DNA of 30,334 nt. It comes from Chloroflexi bacterium RBG_16_57_11 (GTDB lineage: Bacteria; Chloroflexota; Anaerolineae; Anaerolineales; UBA4823). The DNA lies in assembly GCA_001795165.1 (NCBI GenBank), contig MGNS01000035.1, positions 4,026 through 34,359 of the forward strand, read 5' to 3'. Below are positions 22,448-30,276 of the stretch, piece by piece. Position 1 is the first letter of the stretch, and the number at the start of each line of letters is the position of its first letter. The translations under genes were made by a program, and so were the position numbers. Under the pieces are notes generated by a model. It searched no databases and was not told the DNA's origin. It was given only the letters and a program-made list of their open reading frames with translations.

Positions 22448-23314
22448 ATGGAGCAAAAACCTATCCTGGCAGTCATTGGCGGATCCGGTCTGTATGCGAT
22501 ACACGGCCTGGAGGACGCACAACAATATGTTATCGATACCCCCTTCGGAAATCCGAGCGCCCCGATTGTCGTCGGCTGGCTTGAAGGCCGGCGAGTGGCA
22601 TTCCTGGCGCGTCATGGCATCGGCCACCATATCCAACCCAGCCAGGTGGACTATCGCGCCAATATCTTCGCCCTGAAAATGCTGGGGGTTGAGCGGATCG
22701 TCAGCATCAGCGCCTGCGGCTCATTGCGGGAAGATTATGCTCCCGGTGAAATCGTGATCCCAGACCAGGTGTTCGATAATACGCATTTACGGAAACGCTC
22801 TTTCTTCGGTGATGGCCTGGTAGGACATGTCAGCGTGGCCGACCCATTCTGCCCTTCTTTATCTGAACTGCTCCTTCAGGCTACGAACCAGGCTGGCGCA
22901 GTGGTACATATCGGCGGCACCTTCATAACCATCGAAGGGCCGCGTTTTTCCACCCGAGCCGAATCAAACGTGTATCGCTCATGGGGGATGTCGCTGATCG
23001 GCATGACGACTTCTCCGGAAGTGTTCCTGGCCCGCGAAGCGGAAATGTGTTATGCAGTTATGGCTCACGTCACCGATTATGACGTCTGGCATGTCAGCGA
23101 ACAGCCGGTCACGGTCGAGATAGTTATCGAAATCTTGAACCGCAATACGCAGCTTGCCCAGCAAGCCATCCGCAACCTGGCACGCAACCTGCCAGCGGAG
23201 CGCGCTTGCGATTGCGACACAGCTCTGGCGACCTCATTGATCACTCAAAAAGATGTCATCCCCGATGAAACCCGCCAGCGGCTGGGTTTACTGGTGGGCA
23301 AATACTTCCTCTAG
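22448..23314 (+). CDS. mtnP: S-methyl-5'-thioadenosine phosphorylase
   Basis: Cleaves methylthioadenosine with phosphate to adenine and methylthioribose-1-phosphate, the first step of methionine salvage. It has 288 residues, normal for the PNP/MTAP family 2. Motifs are VIGGSGLYA (phosphate site), ARHGIGHHIQPSQVDYRANI, SISACGSLREDYAPGEIVIP, TIEGPRFSTRAES, SPEVFLAREAEMCYA and VTDYDVWH with Asp210 and Asp212, the pair that distinguishes adenine-specific MTAP from guanine-type PNP. It sits inside the FHA-FtsW cluster with 18-bp and 34-bp gaps, an unusual place for a salvage enzyme. Confidence 0.92.
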   Translation: MEQKPILAVIGGSGLYAIHGLEDAQQYVIDTPFGNPSAPIVVGWLEGRRVAFLARHGIGHHIQPSQVDYRANIFALKMLGVERIVSISACGSLREDYAPGEIVIPDQVFDNTHLRKRSFFGDGLVGHVSVADPFCPSLSELLLQATNQAGAVVHIGGTFITIEGPRFSTRAESNVYRSWGMSLIGMTTSPEVFLAREAEMCYAVMAHVTDYDVWHVSEQPVTVEIVIEILNRNTQLAQQAIRNLARNLPAERACDCDTALATSLITQKDVIPDETRQRLGLLVGKYFL

Positions 23315-23348
23315 CTGCTCCACCAGTGTTTCTTATTAAGCATCTATC

Positions 23349-25802
23349 TTGAAATCGTCATCCGAACCACCCTCAACGGATCATATCGAGCGCCGGTTGC
23401 TCCTGTTGGGCGCGACCTTTATGTTTCTATATAGCCTGGCGCTGAGCATCTCACCGGCTGGTTGGGCGCGCTCCTGGCAGGTAACCTATCGTTGGGATCA
23501 CTGGTTGGGTATGGCAGTGTGGCTGGTCATGTTTGCTCTGGCGCACTACCGGGCGCGCCAGATGCTACCCGGCCGCGACCCCTACTTATTGCCAGTGTCT
23601 GCATTGCTGGTTGGCTGGGGGATGCTTACTGTTTGGCGACTGGTCCCCGAATTAGGAATGCGTCAGGCTGCCTGGCTATTCATTGGGACGGGCTTGCTGA
23701 CCGCCGGGATGAGCCTGCCTGGCGACCTGGCATTTTTACGTCGCTATAAATATCTGTGGCTTTCTGGGGCGCTTGCGCTGACCGCAGCCACACTCCTTTT
23801 TGGCGTCAACCCACTCGGTTATGGTCCACGCATGTGGTTGGGTTGCTGCGGTGTCTACTTGCAGCCATCTGAGCCACTGAAGCTGCTTCTTATTGCGTAT
23901 CTGGCGGCGTACATGGCTGGACTTCAACCGTTTATCGTGTTAGCCAATGCTCCAATTCCTTCTCGCCCACTTTCAACCTCGGCTCTCTTGCCATTAATCG
24001 CACCCACTCTGATCATGACCGGCCTGGCTTTAGCAATCCTGGTGGTGCAGCGAGATCTGGGTACGGCGGCTATCTTCTTTTTTCTTTACGCTGCGGTAGT
24101 TTATCTTTCTTCGGGAAAACGCCGGGTGCTACTCGTCGCTGGGGCCGGGGTGCTCCTCGCCGGTGTGTTGGGTTATTTCATGTTTGATGTGGTGCGTGTG
24201 CGTGTGGAAGCATGGCTTAGCCCCTGGTTGGATCCCAGCGGGCGATCCTACCAGATTGTCCAGTCGCTCATTTCGATCGCCAATGGTGGCTTAATCGGGC
24301 GTGGCCCCGGAATGGGTAGCCCGTCCCTGGTGCCTTTAGCTCACTCCGATCTGGTGTTTTCTGCTCTTGCTGAGGAGACAGGCCTGGTTGGCGTTGTTGG
24401 AATAACCTTGCTGTTCGCCATGCTGACCATTCGCGGATTAAGGTCCGCCTTGAATGCCCGCGAACACTATCATCGCTACCTGGCAGCCGGGTTAACCGCC
24501 CTGATTGCCGGTCAAGGTTTTCTGATTATAGGAGGCAGCCTGCGCCTGCTGCCGCTCACCGGAGTGACCCTGCCATTTATGTCTTATGGTGGCTCTTCTT
24601 TGGTTACAATGTTCATCTGTTTGCTGCTACTCATGCTGGTCAGCAACCGGTCTGAGCATTTCCCGGCTCCACTCTACCGTCCAACGCCTTACCTCCAGCT
24701 CGGTGGCTTCTTGCTCGTGAGTTATGCCGCCTGTGCCGTGATGGCTTTGTGGTGGGCTCTGCCTCGGGGGGCTGCCTTGCTTGGACGCACGGATAACCAG
24801 CGGCGCGCTATTGCGGATCGCTATGTGCAGCGCGGCACGATCATGGACCGGAACAATCTGCCGATAAATCGGTCGATCGGAGAGGTCGGTGAGCTTAAGC
24901 GCTGGACGGAGTATCCACCGTTGAGCAATGTGATCGGCTATACCAATCCAACTTTCGGGCAATCTGGACTGGAAGCCAGCCTGGATGATTATTTAAGGGG
25001 ATTGCGCGGCAATCCCGGCCTGACCATCTGGCTGGATCATTTGTTGTATGGGCAATCGCCGCCCGGTCTGGATGTGCGACTGACCTTGGACCTTGACCAA
25101 CAGCGCACGGTTGATGATCTTCTGGATGGGCGCATCGGCGCGGCAGTGGCGCTGGACGCTTCTACCGGCGAGATCCTGGCCATGGCATCGCATCCCACCT
25201 TCGACGCCAACCGGCTCGACCAGCAATGGGAAACTTTAGTAAATGACACAAATTCGCCTTTGCTAAACCGCGCGGCGATGGGGCTTTACCCGGCGGGTAA
25301 ACTGGAGAGCCTTTTTCCGGACGGTTTTGGGCCATTACAAATCGACCCTCCACTTCAATTGCAAATGGCGCAACCAGCCGGCTCGACCGGGGAGGTGGAT
25401 ACGCCTGCTGCCTACAGTCCTTTACAGATGGCGTTAGCAGCCGCGGCGATCAGCTCCGGGGGAGTGCGCCCCGCACCGCAAATAGTTGCCGCGGTCAATA
25501 CGAACTTGGGAGGGTGGGTGCCGCTCAATCCACTGGCTTCGCCGGTCCAGGCAATTGATCCCGCCCAGGCCAGTCAGGTTGCGCTCCGGAACAAGCATCC
25601 CAGCCTGCCACTGTGGAGCATGGTTGCCCAGGATGCTCCTGGCACGGGTGAGGCGCTTACCTGGTTCCTCGGTGGGACGCTGCCAGGTGAAGGCAACCCC
25701 CCTTATTCTGTCGCAGTAGCCCTTGAAGATGATAATACTGCCCTGGCGGAGGAGATAGGCTTAACAATTCTGCGCAATTTGGCCGGGATTGAGGGTGACT
25801 GA
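23349..25802 (+). CDS. FtsW/RodA glycosyltransferase fused to degenerate penicillin-binding domain
   Basis: An 817-residue fusion. Residues 1 to about 430 form the polytopic SEDS peptidoglycan glycosyltransferase, with VQRDLGTA, the conserved Asp334 in HSDLVFSALAEETGLVG, and PLTGVTLPFMSYGGSS. One linking membrane helix (near 450-475) leads to a class B PBP-like region: RGTIMDRN (495-502), GQSGLEASLDDYLRG, ALDASTGEILAMASHPTFD and YSPLQMALAAAAI. The active-site motif expected as YPPGSTFK reads YPAGKLES (647-654), so the catalytic SxxK is absent, and the KTGT motif reads PGTGE (764-768). The transpeptidase is therefore inactive by sequence. The start is TTG without clear Shine-Dalgarno; an in-frame stop lies 12 bases upstream. 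Separate FtsW and PBP genes are the norm. Confidence 0.88.
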   Translation: MKSSSEPPSTDHIERRLLLLGATFMFLYSLALSISPAGWARSWQVTYRWDHWLGMAVWLVMFALAHYRARQMLPGRDPYLLPVSALLVGWGMLTVWRLVPELGMRQAAWLFIGTGLLTAGMSLPGDLAFLRRYKYLWLSGALALTAATLLFGVNPLGYGPRMWLGCCGVYLQPSEPLKLLLIAYLAAYMAGLQPFIVLANAPIPSRPLSTSALLPLIAPTLIMTGLALAILVVQRDLGTAAIFFFLYAAVVYLSSGKRRVLLVAGAGVLLAGVLGYFMFDVVRVRVEAWLSPWLDPSGRSYQIVQSLISIANGGLIGRGPGMGSPSLVPLAHSDLVFSALAEETGLVGVVGITLLFAMLTIRGLRSALNAREHYHRYLAAGLTALIAGQGFLIIGGSLRLLPLTGVTLPFMSYGGSSLVTMFICLLLLMLVSNRSEHFPAPLYRPTPYLQLGGFLLVSYAACAVMALWWALPRGAALLGRTDNQRRAIADRYVQRGTIMDRNNLPINRSIGEVGELKRWTEYPPLSNVIGYTNPTFGQSGLEASLDDYLRGLRGNPGLTIWLDHLLYGQSPPGLDVRLTLDLDQQRTVDDLLDGRIGAAVALDASTGEILAMASHPTFDANRLDQQWETLVNDTNSPLLNRAAMGLYPAGKLESLFPDGFGPLQIDPPLQLQMAQPAGSTGEVDTPAAYSPLQMALAAAAISSGGVRPAPQIVAAVNTNLGGWVPLNPLASPVQAIDPAQASQVALRNKHPSLPLWSMVAQDAPGTGEALTWFLGGTLPGEGNPPYSVAVALEDDNTALAEEIGLTILRNLAGIEGD

Positions 25803-25864
25803 TCGGCTTTCGAATAACCCGGTTGGATGAGAAAGGCGCCAACCAGTAATCCTAAATTACAGCT

Positions 25865-25894
25865 TGCCGGGCAGGTTAAAAAGCCTGCCCGGCA
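25865..25894. terminator. Hairpin terminator between convergent ftsW-PBP and mgsA
   Basis: A perfect 11-bp GC-rich stem (25865-25875 with 25884-25894) with an 8-nt AT-rich loop. It stands between two convergent genes and has only a weak T-run on the plus side. Confidence 0.8.
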
Positions 25895-25936
25895 GCATTT
25901 GTTCCTCACCAGCTTTATCCGGGTCGGAGACCTCAA

Positions 25937-26476
25937 TTACAAGCGGACAGGTTCATGTAACTCAATGCCATCCAACCGGTCGATGTGACTGGCGTAATCC
26001 GGCAGGATGCGCTCATAAGGCTCGTTCATCAATTGAGACGAGATCACGTAGTCGGCGGTTGCCCGATCACACGCCACCGGGATGTTCCACACGACTGCAA
26101 TGCGCAGCAGGGCTTTAACATCCGGATCGTGGGGGTGTGGTGAGAGCGGGTCCCAGAAAAAAATCAAGAGATCGATCACACCCTCTGCAATGCGCGCGCC
26201 GATCTGCTGATCGCCGCCCAGTGGACCGCTTTGTAAGCACACGACCGGGGTTTGAAGCTCATCACCCAAAAGCCGGCCTGTGGTGCCAGTTGCGTATAGC
26301 TCGTGCTGGACCAGCAGGTCACGATTAAAGCGAGCCCATTCCAGCAGATCATTTTTCTTGTTATCGTGAGCGACCAGGGCGATGCGCTTGCGTGTCGCTA
26401 CTTCCTGGACGATGCCGTCTTCCGGCGGGGCCAGTAAAAATGTGGTTTGTTCTTCTAAACCAGATTGGTTTTTCAT
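25937..26476 (-). CDS. mgsA: Methylglyoxal synthase
   Basis: Converts dihydroxyacetone phosphate to methylglyoxal and phosphate, a bypass relieving sugar-phosphate stress. The 179-residue protein has an N-terminal extension of about 25-30 residues before the family start RIALVAHDNKKNDLLEWARF. Further motifs are LYATGTTGRLL (phosphate binding), SGPLGGDQQIGARIAEG with catalytic Asp89, FFWDPLSPHPHDPDVKALLR with His116, and WNIPVACDRATADYVISS. The start at 26476 is decided by AGGAG eight bases upstream; a longer frame begins at 26521 without one. It lies downstream of tyrS on the same strand but with its own predicted promoter and a hairpin in between. Confidence 0.95.
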   Translation of the reverse strand: MKNQSGLEEQTTFLLAPPEDGIVQEVATRKRIALVAHDNKKNDLLEWARFNRDLLVQHELYATGTTGRLLGDELQTPVVCLQSGPLGGDQQIGARIAEGVIDLLIFFWDPLSPHPHDPDVKALLRIAVVWNIPVACDRATADYVISSQLMNEPYERILPDYASHIDRLDGIELHEPVRL

Positions 26477-26523
26477 CTCAAATACTCCTTTTGCCCTCTT
26501 GAAATTTTTCCTTCCCGGCATGT

Positions 26524-26552
26524 GAAAAATGGCTTGTCAAAAGCCATTTTTC
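26524..26552 (-). terminator. A/U-flanked hairpin in the mgsA leader
   Basis: A perfect 12-bp stem (26524-26535 with 26541-26552) with a 5-nt loop; the stem contains the A5 and T5 runs, a typical bidirectional intrinsic terminator. It lies upstream of mgsA and downstream of the predicted mgsA promoter, so it is either the real tyrS terminator or an attenuator of mgsA. Confidence 0.7.
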
Positions 26553-26619
26553 GCAAATGCCGTTAGATAAGAAGGGAGGATGAGCGATGCTATGCCCAGG
26601 ATTTCCAGAGAGTTGCCTG

Positions 26620-26648
26620 ATTATACCAATATACAAGAGAATCGACAA
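26620..26648 (-). promoter_or_regulatory. Possible mgsA promoter
   Basis: On the minus strand TTGTCG (26643-26648) and a perfect TATAAT (26620-26625) are spaced 17 bp. It would give a roughly 135-nt leader containing the 26524-26552 hairpin. Confidence 0.5.
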
Positions 26649-26666
26649 AAATTATCCGATTCTCTT
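26635..26666 (-). terminator. Hairpin just after tyrS
   Basis: A perfect 10-bp stem AAGAGAATCG with CGATTCTCTT, 14 bp beyond the tyrS stop. The U-tract is poor (CTCTTGTATATT), and it overlaps the predicted mgsA promoter. Confidence 0.45.
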
Positions 26667-26679
26667 ATGATTGATTAAT

Positions 26680-27906
26680 CTACCTGACACGCAGATATTT
26701 CCGTTTACCCACCTGCAAAACACCAGGATGGGGGAAAGTCCGGTTACCGTCACTGATGGTTTGCCCATCCAGGCGCACACCATGTTGTTCCAACAAACGC
26801 CGCCCCTCGCTCTTGCTGCTCACCAGGCCGCCAGCCAACAACACCTCCAAGACGGTCTGCCCATTTTGTAATAGATATACAGGAAATTCGTCGGGCAGGT
26901 CGTGCTGCTGAAAGATGCGCACGAACTCACCCTCGGCGTGAGCGGCCGCGCTTTCGGAGTGGTAGATCGAGACGATCTCCCGGGCGAGTTTCATCTTGGC
27001 ATCGCGCGGGTGGATGCGCCCCTCGGCGAGGTCCTGCTCCAATTTGGCGATCTCGGGTGGTGTCCAACGCGTCACCAGTCGGAAAAACAGCCCCATGGCT
27101 TTATCTGGCACGCTCATTACCTTGCCGTACATATCTTCCGGAGTAGACATCAACGCGATGTGGTTGCCAAGCGACTTGCTCATCTTGACCTCGCCGTCCG
27201 TCCCTGGCAGGATGTCCATGATGATGGCGATGTTCGGCTTGGCGCCCAGAAAGGTCATCAGTTTCCGTGCGGCGGTCACGATATTGAAGAGCTGGTCGGT
27301 ACCGCCCACCTGGACATCACAACGCAGGGCGTATGCATCATAGCCCTGCATGATGGCATAGAAAAATTCGTGCACGTGGATCGGGTCGCCGTGGTCCCAG
27401 CGCAACCGGAAGTTCTCCCGGGCGATGAATTGTTGCACAGTGAAGTTGGAGGCCAGCTTGATTAATTCTGCAAAGCTCAGCCTGGAAAGCCACTCGGCGT
27501 TGTACCGGATATGGGTTTTCTCCCGCTCCATTACTTTATACGCTTGTTCGGCGTAGGTGCGCGCGTTTAGTTCCACTTCTTCAGGTGAGAGCTGTGGGCG
27601 GAGCTTGTCCTTATCTGATGGATCGCCAACCAATGAGGTATAGTTCCCAACGAGGAAGGTCACTTCATGCCCCAAATCCTGGAATTGGCGTAATTTACGC
27701 ATCACAACTGTATGCCCCAGGTGAAGATCGCTGGTGCGTGGATCGAAGCCGCAATAGACACGCAGCGGGCGGCCTTCGTCCTTTGCTTCGATCAATCGTT
27801 GACGCAGTTCATCCGTCATGGCTTGTTTCAAGGTCACGTCGCCATATTCGGCGCCTTGCATCAGTAAGGTGACTTGCTCTTCAATGTTAAGATCTTTCAA
27901 TGTCAT
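26680..27906 (-). CDS. tyrS: Tyrosyl-tRNA synthetase
   Basis: Charges tRNA-Tyr with tyrosine. The 408-residue protein is class I: the HIGH-type motif is HLGH (residues 62-65) in CGFDPRTSDLHLGHTVVMRK, and the KMSKS loop is K241-S245 in VKMSKSLGNH. The order of insertions (VGNYTSLVGDPSDKDKLRPQ, YAIMQGYDAYALRCDVQVGG) fits the TyrZ-like bacterial subgroup rather than the E. coli TyrS type. A C-terminal S4 RNA-binding domain follows (LLAGGLVSSKSEGRRLLEQH). The start is the ATG at 27906, with AAGGAGG at perfect spacing; a six-codon upstream extension lacks one. A terminator-like structure lies only 28 nt upstream. Confidence 0.97.
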   Translation of the reverse strand: MTLKDLNIEEQVTLLMQGAEYGDVTLKQAMTDELRQRLIEAKDEGRPLRVYCGFDPRTSDLHLGHTVVMRKLRQFQDLGHEVTFLVGNYTSLVGDPSDKDKLRPQLSPEEVELNARTYAEQAYKVMEREKTHIRYNAEWLSRLSFAELIKLASNFTVQQFIARENFRLRWDHGDPIHVHEFFYAIMQGYDAYALRCDVQVGGTDQLFNIVTAARKLMTFLGAKPNIAIIMDILPGTDGEVKMSKSLGNHIALMSTPEDMYGKVMSVPDKAMGLFFRLVTRWTPPEIAKLEQDLAEGRIHPRDAKMKLAREIVSIYHSESAAAHAEGEFVRIFQQHDLPDEFPVYLLQNGQTVLEVLLAGGLVSSKSEGRRLLEQHGVRLDGQTISDGNRTFPHPGVLQVGKRKYLRVR

Positions 27907-27933
27907 ATCCGGCCTCCTTGGCAATTTTAATCG

Positions 27934-27995
27934 AAAAACGCGCCCTCTGCGATAGAGAGCGCGTCCTGTTGGTCGTCACTGCAATCATCGCAGAG
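27934..27995 (-). promoter_or_regulatory. Terminator/antiterminator-like leader of tyrS
   Basis: On the minus strand an 11-bp stem (27954-27964 with 27938-27948, loop ATCGC) ends in five U residues at 27934-27938, an intrinsic terminator. An upstream segment CTCTGCGAT (27987-27995) is perfectly complementary over 9 bases to ATCGCAGAG (27945-27953), which spans the loop and half of the terminator's 3' arm. The two pairings exclude each other. No T-box consensus (AGGGUGGNACC) is visible. The simple alternative is a plain terminator for the gene at 28001-28510. Confidence 0.6.
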
Positions 27996-28000
27996 AGTGC

Positions 28001-28510
28001 TTATTCACGCGCATAATAATAACCTTCTCCAGGTTTATCGTACCGTTTCAAGCCAGTTGCACCCAGGATATACCTTAAGATGCGCTCGCCATCGGCAAAG
28101 CCCATCCGCCCGCGCACCTGGCCGCGAAAGCTGACTTCCCCCAGCAGGCGAAAGCTAAAAAAGGTCTTTGCGCCAGAAACTCGCACCCGGTCACCCAGGC
28201 GAGAGGGGAAGATCTGCACCTTGTGTATTTCGTTCCAGGTCAGATAAACCCGGCGCAGCCCATTTTCGAAGCGCATTCCATCCGCCTCCAGGCGTAACAG
28301 AGTGTGGCGATCGGACCAGTTGGACAGGCTGATCGCCAGTGCGGCAAGGATCAAGAAGAGCGTAAGGATGATGAAGAACACCGGCACCGGATAATTGCGC
28401 GCCCGCAGGGCGAACCAGCTCGCCAGGGTCAGGATGGCCAAAACCCAGGCAGTGATCTCACCGCGGCGGGAAAAGTTTTCTGGTCGGATCTCAGCCGGAA
28501 TTTTAATCAT
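28001..28510 (-). CDS. Small membrane protein with PH-like domain
   Basis: A 169-residue protein with two adjacent membrane helices (about 19-37, EITAWVLAILTLASWFAL, and 43-62, VPVFFIILTLFLILAALAI) and a cytosolic C-terminal domain of beta strands ending in a helix (LLRLEADGMRFENGLRRVYL, TWNEIHKVQIFP, DGERILRYILG). The strand pattern with a Trp-Asn/Glu-I turn resembles bacterial PH-like (YdbS/YdbT type) domains. Function unknown. It is divergently oriented from the glycosyltransferase gene and may be cotranscribed with tyrS. The ATG has no strong Shine-Dalgarno. Confidence 0.65.
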   Translation of the reverse strand: MIKIPAEIRPENFSRRGEITAWVLAILTLASWFALRARNYPVPVFFIILTLFLILAALAISLSNWSDRHTLLRLEADGMRFENGLRRVYLTWNEIHKVQIFPSRLGDRVRVSGAKTFFSFRLLGEVSFRGQVRGRMGFADGERILRYILGATGLKRYDKPGEGYYYARE

Positions 28511-28543
28511 CGGGTCGATTATAAACGATTTTTGGCTTAAAGC

Positions 28544-28610
28544 TGCTGCGCCACCGATTATGGATGGCGCAGCATAATTGCAGGAGACGGGGCCCCCTCA
28601 GCGACCCCGT
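28544..28610. other. Two adjacent GC hairpins in a divergent spacer
   Basis: Stem TGCTGCGCCA/TGGCGCAGCA (28544-28553 with 28565-28574) is followed by ACGGGG/CCCCGT (28587-28592 with 28605-28610). No gene ends toward them, so a terminator role is unexplained. They could mark a small RNA or a lost gene. The rest of the spacer before 28713 shows nothing I can name. Confidence 0.4.
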
Positions 28611-28712
28611 TCCCCCGGCGAATGGGCAATGATTGAGATATTTCGCTATTATCTATGACGCACAATCGTGAAAAGTGTGACGAATCCTATTAAACCGATC
28701 ATGATTCACTGC

Positions 28713-28740
28713 TTGACTTTCGTAAAAATTAGAGTAAGAT
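28713..28740 (+). promoter_or_regulatory. Promoter of the membrane glycosyltransferase gene
   Basis: TTGACT (28713-28718) and TAAGAT (28735-28740) with a 16-bp spacer, giving a leader of about 40 nt before the TTG at 28789. Confidence 0.6.
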
Positions 28741-28788
28741 CGCAAGAGGGAATAATCGTCCACTTATTGCTGTAATTACGGGCATCTT

Positions 28789-30276
28789 TTGAATTTTACT
28801 CATCGATCTTCGACTCAGATTTCACCCTACTTCCTCTGGGTAGTCCTGTTGTTGGGTGTGATCTTGCGCGCACGAGCATACCTCACAGGTCGCTCTTTGT
28901 GGCACGATGAGGCAGCGCTGGCACGCAATATCGTGGAACGCTCGCTGGCCGGCCTGGCTCGCCCGCTGGATTTTAATCAAGGCGCGCCGCTCGGTTTTTT
29001 ATGGGTGGAGAAGCTATTGCTCCTGGCGCCAGGGGACCGGGATTACTGGCTACGCCTGTTTCCTTTTCTGGCCGGGATTGTCTCCCTGATCCTCATGTTC
29101 CCGGTGGCGCGGCGCTATACTCGAGGCCTGGGGGTCCCAATTGCGGTCGGCCTCTTCGCCGTTTCTGGCGCAGCGATTTACTACTCATCCGAAGCCAAGC
29201 AATATTCCAGTGATGGCTTTGCGGCGGTGCTCTTGCTGCTGGTGGCGTACCCATGTTTTGGACTACGGTTCTCCGCCCGTCATTGGTTGGTCTTAGGCCT
29301 GGTTGGGGCAGGCTGCCTGTGGCTGTCGCATCCTGCGGTTTTTATCCTGGCAGGGATCGGCGTGGCGTTATCGGCCGACATATTCTCCACGAGGCTATGG
29401 TCCAGATTCCCCTGGATAGCCGGGCTGGGTGCATTTTGGATGATTAACTTTTTGGCGATTTACTGGATCTCGCTCCGGCATCTGACGAGTAACCCGCTTT
29501 TAGTAAGCTACTGGGCTCTCAGTTACCCGCCAGAGGCATTCTGGCTGCACATGGATTGGTTCGCCAACCGGTTCCCTGCCTCGCTCCAAGACATTACAGG
29601 TGTGCCGGCATTGCTGGGCGCAGCGCTTTGGGTATTAGGGGGGGTTACAATGCTCCGGCGCACACCCTTAGGTCTGATCTTGCTCCTTCCACCTTTAACA
29701 GCACTGGCTGCCGCCTCAGTGCACAGCTACCCATTTTATGATCGTTTTTTATTATTTGCTTTACCGGGTATTTGTCTTTTTTTAGGGGAAGGAATGGAGT
29801 ATCTGCAGTATCGACTGGGAAACCTGAAATCAATGCTGGGAGTTGTAGCTACAATGGGTTTGGCGGTGGCGCTGTTTTATGCGCCTGTTTCTCAGGCATG
29901 GCATAATTTCCGCCAGCCGGATATGGTTGAGCACATGAAGCCGGTCTTGGCCTACGTCCAAAATTCCCGGAAACCCGGCGAAACCATCTATGTTTACTAT
30001 GGCGCGCAGCCCGCATTTATTTATTATGCCGGCCAGTTCGGGTTTAAAGAGGGCGATTATTTATTGGGCATTGCGTCACGGCGCCAGCCAGATCGCTACC
30101 TGGCACAGCTGAATGAGCTGAAAGGCAGACACGTCTGGTTGATCTTTAGCCATAACTGCTACTGGTGTCAGGTGGATGAACAGGCGTACATCCTCACCCG
30201 GTTAGATGCCTTCGGCACCCGGCTGGCGGAGACGTATGCACCAAAGGCTTCAGGCTATCTTTATGATCTGCATTAG
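28789..30276 (+). CDS. Polytopic membrane glycosyltransferase, GT39/ArnT (PMT)-like
   Basis: A 495-residue integral membrane protein of the GT-C fold, which transfers sugars from polyprenyl-phosphate carriers to proteins or lipids on the outer face of the membrane. The first helix is followed by the loop RSLWHDEAALARNI with Asp40-Glu41, the acidic catalytic loop of PMT/ArnT-type enzymes. About eight to ten hydrophobic segments follow (LFPFLAGIVSLILMFPVARR, GVPIAVGLFAVSGAAIYYSS), then a soluble C-terminal domain (KPVLAYVQNSRKPGETIYVY, HVWLIFSHNCYWCQVDEQAY). EAKQYSSD is a conserved segment of this group. The start is TTG, with no clear Shine-Dalgarno but a good promoter. Acceptor and sugar are unknown. 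Confidence 0.85.
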   Translation: MNFTHRSSTQISPYFLWVVLLLGVILRARAYLTGRSLWHDEAALARNIVERSLAGLARPLDFNQGAPLGFLWVEKLLLLAPGDRDYWLRLFPFLAGIVSLILMFPVARRYTRGLGVPIAVGLFAVSGAAIYYSSEAKQYSSDGFAAVLLLLVAYPCFGLRFSARHWLVLGLVGAGCLWLSHPAVFILAGIGVALSADIFSTRLWSRFPWIAGLGAFWMINFLAIYWISLRHLTSNPLLVSYWALSYPPEAFWLHMDWFANRFPASLQDITGVPALLGAALWVLGGVTMLRRTPLGLILLLPPLTALAAASVHSYPFYDRFLLFALPGICLFLGEGMEYLQYRLGNLKSMLGVVATMGLAVALFYAPVSQAWHNFRQPDMVEHMKPVLAYVQNSRKPGETIYVYYGAQPAFIYYAGQFGFKEGDYLLGIASRRQPDRYLAQLNELKGRHVWLIFSHNCYWCQVDEQAYILTRLDAFGTRLAETYAPKASGYLYDLH

